Assembly: GCF_000711985.1 (NCBI RefSeq)
Contig: NZ_JONU01000017.1
Coordinates: 1 to 34,818, forward strand
Origin: Rheinheimera texasensis DSM 17496
Lineage (GTDB): Bacteria > Pseudomonadota > Gammaproteobacteria > Enterobacterales > Alteromonadaceae
DNA: 34,818 nucleotides
Reading direction: 5' to 3'
Within the stretch, counting starts at the first letter, position 1. The number at the start of each line of letters is the position of its first letter. Shown in pieces: positions 34,627 through 34,818 of this stretch. The position numbers and the translations under genes were made by a program. The notes under the pieces are model-generated. The model worked only from the letters and a program-made list of their open reading frames with translations. It did no database searches and was not told where the DNA came from.

Positions 34627-34818
34627 TTGATCTGCAGCAAACTGATGGAATAACCATGAGTCTAAAGGGCGTTGCCCGAATTAGCCATCAGACTTTTGTG
34701 TAGACTTCGCTAGTATGGCGCCAAACTGTTGGCTTTGGAGATTTTAAGGCTTCAACATCGCGGCTTCTTGATAGTCTGCACCCTCGCAGAGCTTCGGGTG
34801 TGCTCCCCCGGAATGATG
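34627..34818. other. unassigned end region
   Basis: No gene is established here. On the plus strand a frame without an ATG is open from 34714 to the window edge (35 codons, containing LLALEILRLQHRGFLIV). On the minus strand a frame enters from the edge and stops at 34744. A TAGTAT sequence (34711-34716) followed by GGCGCC could be a -10 element reading rightward, but no good -35 is seen. The stretch GCACCC...GGGTGTGC near 34778-34803 could fold as a hairpin. Sequence beyond the window is needed to choose. Confidence 0.25.

Noticed and set aside
34720..34818. 6S RNA candidate on the minus strand (GAAGCCTTAAAA matches a segment of Escherichia 6S)
   Set aside because: The match is about 12 nt only; flanking sequence and the terminal closing stem of 6S are not seen.

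Overview
The window looks like chromosomal core DNA of a gammaproteobacterium. Four features support this: the thrU-tyrU-glyT-thrT-tuf order next to murB-birA, the S10-spc-alpha ribosomal clusters in Escherichia-like order, the long zinc-free form of S14, and an rrn P1 promoter with a GCGC discriminator. The start of the 16S rRNA, the Gln/Leu-rich proteins and an apparent PsrA-type operator upstream of an acyl-CoA dehydrogenase suggest the Alteromonadales/Rheinheimera-Alishewanella neighbourhood. That genus-level placement is inference only.

Layout. 1-700: the 5' end of a 16S rRNA gene leaving the window on the minus strand, its leader (boxA) and promoter, and a large inverted repeat. 702-11175 (plus strand): an accessory block with an NtrC-family response regulator, a histidine kinase, a 455-bp regulatory gap, an HlyD-like adaptor, an ABC ATPase, a 37-codon ORF with a lipobox-like end, a MacB/FtsX-type permease, and a second, broken permease. 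11309-25241 (minus strand): rpsJ-rplCDWB-rpsS-rplV-rpsC-rplP-rpmC-rpsQ (S10), rplNXE-rpsNH-rplFR-rpsE-rpmD-rplO-secY-rpmJ (spc) and rpsMKD-rpoA-rplQ (alpha), with recognisable promoters, leaders and terminators between them. 25275-27125 (minus): an acyl-CoA dehydrogenase gene with its own operator/promoter and terminator. 27279-28988 (minus): four tRNA genes and tuf under one promoter. 29036-31724 (minus): overlapping murB-birA-coaX. 31788-34626 (minus): a histone-deacetylase-family enzyme and a CoA-transferase/GNAT fusion. The last ~190 bases are unassigned.

The block most likely to hold a little-described system is 702-8532. A sigma-54-type regulator and kinase sit just upstream of two near-identical palindromes spaced exactly 20 bp apart and a -24/-12-like element. 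These in turn lie upstream of the adaptor-ATPase-permease genes. This reads as a signal-responsive, sigma-54-driven export or envelope-stress system whose substrate cannot be told from sequence.

The second permease gene has one frameshift and three in-frame stops, all TAG, over an otherwise open 2.5 kb. Also notable, tuf carries the upstream neighbours of tufB, yet rpsJ (the usual neighbour of tufA) lies one gene downstream. The secE-nusG-rplKAJL-rpoBC-rpsLG-fusA block expected in between is absent, which suggests a tufA/tufB recombination event or an assembly collapse.
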